From positions 62,001 through 126,000 of the forward strand of contig NZ_QREV01000004.1 of the NCBI RefSeq assembly GCF_003363715.1: a stretch of 64,000 bases of DNA. Reading direction: 5' to 3'. The notes beneath the pieces are model-generated. The model was given only the letters and a program-made list of their open reading frames with translations, was not told the origin of the DNA and did no database searches. A program made the translations under genes and the position numbers. Below, piece after piece: positions 61,298 to 64,000 of this stretch (position 1 is the first letter of the stretch; each line of letters begins with the position of its first letter). This DNA is from Parabacteroides acidifaciens (lineage in GTDB: Bacteria; Bacteroidota; Bacteroidia; Bacteroidales; Tannerellaceae).

Positions 61298-61365
61298 AAC
61301 TATAAAAACTTCTCCTGCCGTATTTCCTGTTACGGGACCGTCTTGCTTAAGTCAATTATAATCTG

Positions 61366-61373
61366 TAACTTTG
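61366..61373 (+). promoter_or_regulatory. -7 box of the DUF4290-murA-rimM operon
   Basis: TAACTTTG fits TAnnTTTG and lies 21 bases upstream of the ATG at 61394. Confidence 0.6.
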
Positions 61374-61393
61374 TCGGATAAACTGAATTTGTA

Positions 61394-62005
61394 ATGAAAT
61401 ATAATACAGAAGAAAAGAAATTAGTGATGCCTGAGTACGGACGTAATATACAGAATATGGTAGATTATTGTGTCGCTATTCAGGATAGGGAAGAACGTAA
61501 ACGCTGTGCCGATTCTATAATTAACATCATGGGAAACATGTTTCCCCATTTGCGCGATGTAAATGACTTCAAGCATATTTTGTGGGACCATCTGGCTATC
61601 ATGGCTGATTTTAAACTGGATATCGATTATCCGTATGAGATCATACGCAAGGAAGACCTTTACTCGCGTCCGCCGCGTTTGCCGTATAACAACCAGCGCA
61701 TCCGGTACCGTCATTATGGAAAGACGCTTGAAAAGATGATTCAGAAAGCAACGGAATTTGAGCCGGGAGCCGAGAAGGACCAACTTGTCAAATTGTTGGC
61801 TACCCAGATGAAGAAGTCGTTCCTGACCTGGAATAAGGAGTCAGTTGACGACCGGAAGATATTTAAAGATTTGGACGAACTGTCGGAAGGACAGATTGTG
61901 TTGGACGAAGAGGTGCACAAGCTGGCGGAAAGCCGTGACATCCTCGCACGCAACAATACAAACAGCGGCGGCAGCAAAAAGAACTATTCACGTAAAGGCC
62001 GATGA
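61394..62005 (+). CDS. DUF4290-family protein
   Basis: A 203-residue cytoplasmic protein of unknown function. It carries the family's conserved start (LVMPEYGRNIQNMVDYC, about 10-26) and HLRDVNDFKHILWDHLAIM (about 53-71), and ends in a basic tail (SGGSKKNYSRKGR). In Bacteroidetes it usually sits just before murA, as here, with a 4-base overlap, which suggests a link to cell-wall synthesis. Confidence 0.88.
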   Translation: MKYNTEEKKLVMPEYGRNIQNMVDYCVAIQDREERKRCADSIINIMGNMFPHLRDVNDFKHILWDHLAIMADFKLDIDYPYEIIRKEDLYSRPPRLPYNNQRIRYRHYGKTLEKMIQKATEFEPGAEKDQLVKLLATQMKKSFLTWNKESVDDRKIFKDLDELSEGQIVLDEEVHKLAESRDILARNNTNSGGSKKNYSRKGR

Positions 62006-63306
62006 GTTCATTTGTCATAGAAGGCGGTTACCGGCTGTCCGGTGAGATTGTACCCCAGGGCGCGAAGAACGAGGCCCTGCAGGTGATCTGCGCGACACTG
62101 CTTACGCCGGAGAAAGTGACGATTCATAATGTCCCCGATATCCTGGATGTGAACAACCTGATCCAGCTCTTGCGTGAGATGCAGGTGAAGGTGGAGCGTC
62201 CGGCAGCCGATACTTATACTTTTCAGGCGGATGCCGTCGACTTGAATTATCTCGAAACGGACGAGTTTCTGCGTAAGAGCAGTTCCCTTCGCGGTTCGGT
62301 GATGATTGTCGGGCCTTTGGTCGCCCGTTTCGGAAAGGCATTGCTCCCGAAACCGGGAGGAGATAAGATCGGACGTCGCCGTCTGGATACTCATTTTGTC
62401 GGCATACAGAAATTAGGTGCCAGCTTTGGTTATGATCCGGACCGTCAGTTATACGAAATTGAAGCCAAGAAGCTGAAAGGTGCGTATATGCTGCTCGACG
62501 AAGCTTCTGTGACCGGTACGGCTAATATCCTGATGGCTTCTGTGCTGGCGGAAGGAAAAACAACGATATATAATGCTGCCTGCGAACCATACCTGCAACA
62601 ACTTTCCTCCATGCTGAACCGCATGGGAGCCCGTATTTCGGGTGTCGGCTCTAATCTGCTGACGATTGAAGGGGTTGAGGCGTTGGGCGGTACGACACAT
62701 ACGATCCTGCCGGATATGATCGAGGTCGGCAGTTTCATCGGAATGGCCGCTATGACCGGTTCCGACATTACGATTAAGAATACAGGCTATGAAATGTTGG
62801 GAATTATTCCCGATTCATTCCGCCGCCTCGGGATCACCGTCGAACAGATGGGAGACGATATCCATATCCCGGCACACGATTCTTACGAGATCGAGACATT
62901 TATCGACGGTTCTATCATGACAATTGCCGATGCGACCTGGCCGGGACTGACGCCGGACTTGCTGAGTGTCTTCCTTGTTGTAGCGACACAGGCGGTCGGC
63001 AGCGTGCTGATCCATCAGAAGATGTTCGAGAGCCGTCTCTTTTTTGTCGACAAACTGATTGATATGGGAGCGCAGATTATCCTTTGTGATCCGCACCGGG
63101 CAACTGTGATCGGTCTGGGAAACCGCTTCAAACTGCGTGCTTCCAATATGGTGTCTCCGGATATCCGTGCCGGTATCGCCCTGCTGATTGCCGCCATGAG
63201 CGCCGAAGGGACCAGCCGTATCCATAACATCGACCAGATAGACCGCGGATATCAGAATATTGACAAACGGTTGAATAGCATCGGGGCACGTATTACCCGA
63301 CTTTAA
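62002..63306 (+). CDS. murA: UDP-N-acetylglucosamine 1-carboxyvinyltransferase with Cys-to-Asp active site
   Basis: A 434-residue enzyme that starts peptidoglycan synthesis by adding enolpyruvate to UDP-GlcNAc. The fold is the EPSP-synthase two-domain type; K22-N23 in QGAKNEA contacts substrate. In the mobile loop the usual PGG-C-AIG is PGG-D121-KIGRRRLD, so the Cys that fosfomycin alkylates is Asp. MurA enzymes with Asp here (as in Mycobacterium and Chlamydia) are active and intrinsically fosfomycin resistant. It overlaps the DUF4290 gene by 4 bases and precedes rimM by 11 bases. Confidence 0.97.
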   Translation: MSSFVIEGGYRLSGEIVPQGAKNEALQVICATLLTPEKVTIHNVPDILDVNNLIQLLREMQVKVERPAADTYTFQADAVDLNYLETDEFLRKSSSLRGSVMIVGPLVARFGKALLPKPGGDKIGRRRLDTHFVGIQKLGASFGYDPDRQLYEIEAKKLKGAYMLLDEASVTGTANILMASVLAEGKTTIYNAACEPYLQQLSSMLNRMGARISGVGSNLLTIEGVEALGGTTHTILPDMIEVGSFIGMAAMTGSDITIKNTGYEMLGIIPDSFRRLGITVEQMGDDIHIPAHDSYEIETFIDGSIMTIADATWPGLTPDLLSVFLVVATQAVGSVLIHQKMFESRLFFVDKLIDMGAQIILCDPHRATVIGLGNRFKLRASNMVSPDIRAGIALLIAAMSAEGTSRIHNIDQIDRGYQNIDKRLNSIGARITRL

Positions 63307-63317
63307 ACATTCTTGTC

Positions 63318-63839
63318 ATGATAAAGAAAGAAGACGTTTTCAAGATAGGACAGTTTGCCAAACCTCATGGCATAAAAGGGGAGATCGCATTAGTGACGAA
63401 CAGTGACGTATTCGATGATTCGGACGATCCGTATATCGTCTGCGAGATGGACGGAATCCTGGTTCCTTTTTTTATCGAAGAGTACCGTTATAAGACGGAC
63501 ACAGTCATTTTGCTGAAGTTGAAGAATGTGGACGATGAAAAGGCAGCCCGCGAATTTTCCAACCGCGAAGTGTTCTACCCGCTCGATGAGGTGGACGAAG
63601 ATGACCTGGTCGGAGATATGACATGGGACAGCTTTATAGGCTATACCGTCATAGACGAGGTACATGGCGAGATAGGAGAGGTGACCGATGTCGATGAATC
63701 GACGCTCAACGTACTTCTGCAGATCGACCATAATGGCGAGGAACTCCTGTTGCCGGCTGTCGAAGAGCTGATCCTGTCGGCTGATCACGAGAATAAAAAG
63801 CTGGTCGTGTCCATTCCGGACGGCTTGCTGGATTTATGA
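63318..63839 (+). CDS. rimM: 16S rRNA processing protein RimM
   Basis: A 173-residue 30S-subunit maturation factor. The RimM N-domain (about 7-90) begins FKIGQFAKPHGIKGEIALVTN, and the PRC-barrel domain (about 95-170) includes GYTVIDEVHGEIGEVTDVDES. Length is normal. It lies 11 bases after murA and 15 bases before a putative M23 peptidase, so cell-wall and ribosome functions share this transcript. Confidence 0.96.
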   Translation: MIKKEDVFKIGQFAKPHGIKGEIALVTNSDVFDDSDDPYIVCEMDGILVPFFIEEYRYKTDTVILLKLKNVDDEKAAREFSNREVFYPLDEVDEDDLVGDMTWDSFIGYTVIDEVHGEIGEVTDVDESTLNVLLQIDHNGEELLLPAVEELILSADHENKKLVVSIPDGLLDL

Positions 63840-63854
63840 AATTGATGAATACAC

Positions 63855-64000
63855 ATGGCACGTAAGCAAAAACGAACAAACACAAAATCATTCTGGCACC
63901 GGATCCGGTTTAAATATAAGCTGTCTTTCTTCAACGAAAGTACATTGGAGGAAGTATGGTCGTTCCGTTTGTCGCAGCTTTCCGCGTTTGCCATGTTGGG
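63855..64000 (+). CDS. Probable M23-family peptidase, N-terminal end only
   Basis: The last 146 bases encode MARKQKRTNTKSFWHRIRF followed by KYKLSFFNESTLEEVWSFRL and SQLSAFAMLG; the frame continues past the window edge. A basic cytoplasmic stretch followed by the start of a membrane anchor, with NESTLEEVWSFRLS, is typical of Bacteroidetes M23 (LytM) peptidases that often follow rimM. The catalytic domain lies outside the window, so the family name rests on this N-terminus and position. Confidence 0.65.
   Translation, partial: MARKQKRTNTKSFWHRIRFKYKLSFFNESTLEEVWSFRLSQLSAFAML

Overview
This 64 kb window looks like chromosome of a gut Bacteroidales, most like Parabacteroides or a close Tannerellaceae relative (an inference from gene content, not a database match). 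Reasons: starts are preceded by the Bacteroidetes -7 box TAnnTTTG rather than Shine-Dalgarno sequences; there is a one-protein hybrid two-component regulator of CAZymes, a DUF4290 gene, a PG0541-type protein beside an RND pump, and a MurA with Asp in place of the fosfomycin-target Cys. There is no rRNA, prophage, integrase, transposase or CRISPR. The only structural RNAs are two initiator tRNAs. The first gene (ABC permease) and the last (M23-like peptidase) run off the window.

Layout. 1-6.6 kb: end of an ABC permease, a PAP2 phosphatase, a diacylglycerol-kinase-type enzyme, then a TolC gene with a sigma-54 promoter and, behind it, an NtrC-type regulator and histidine kinase. 6.6-7.4 kb: a gene-free 669 bp element bounded by 26 bp inverted repeats. 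7.4-11.6 kb: EFR1 ferredoxin, TlpA-like lipoprotein, an unknown secreted protein, then an S4 protein, Pth and L25. 11.7-22 kb, all leftward: TetR, TolC, adaptor, RND pump, PG0541-type protein, an orphan response regulator, and three steroid-type redox enzymes (SRD5A-like 5-alpha-reductase, Old-Yellow-Enzyme 5-beta-reductase candidate, SDR 3-hydroxysteroid dehydrogenase candidate). 22-26.3 kb: AraC regulator, HdeD-like protein, and an ApbE / Tat-exported oxidoreductase / small membrane protein operon. 26.5-39.6 kb: a carbohydrate locus without SusC/SusD: GH127 enzyme, hybrid two-component regulator, a glutaminase-like/GH43 fusion and two GH2 paralogues. 39.8-64 kb: mostly housekeeping (pyrG, yidC, kdsB, an antiporter, NfeD, an ECF sigma factor, threonine aldolase, an exonuclease-phosphatase/purple-acid-phosphatase fusion, xanthine permease plus xpt, cbpA/cbpM between two tRNA-fMet genes, TetR-fabH-fabG-rluA, DUF4290-murA-rimM-M23 peptidase).

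The most interesting signals are: (1) the steroid-reductase operon coupled to an orphan response regulator and an RND pump; (2) a class of short intergenic arrays, built from about 16 bp dyad-symmetric cores repeated every 22 or 24 bp, with unrelated core sequences at different loci but the same architecture, nearly always just after a stop codon; (3) a 21 bp-spaced direct repeat between the divergent hybrid regulator and fusion-glycosidase genes, a likely operator; (4) a sigma-54 promoter with an upstream dyad next to a cognate-looking NtrC regulator; (5) a second repeat type, AGTTGAAA-rich, that carries the stop codon of three different genes.
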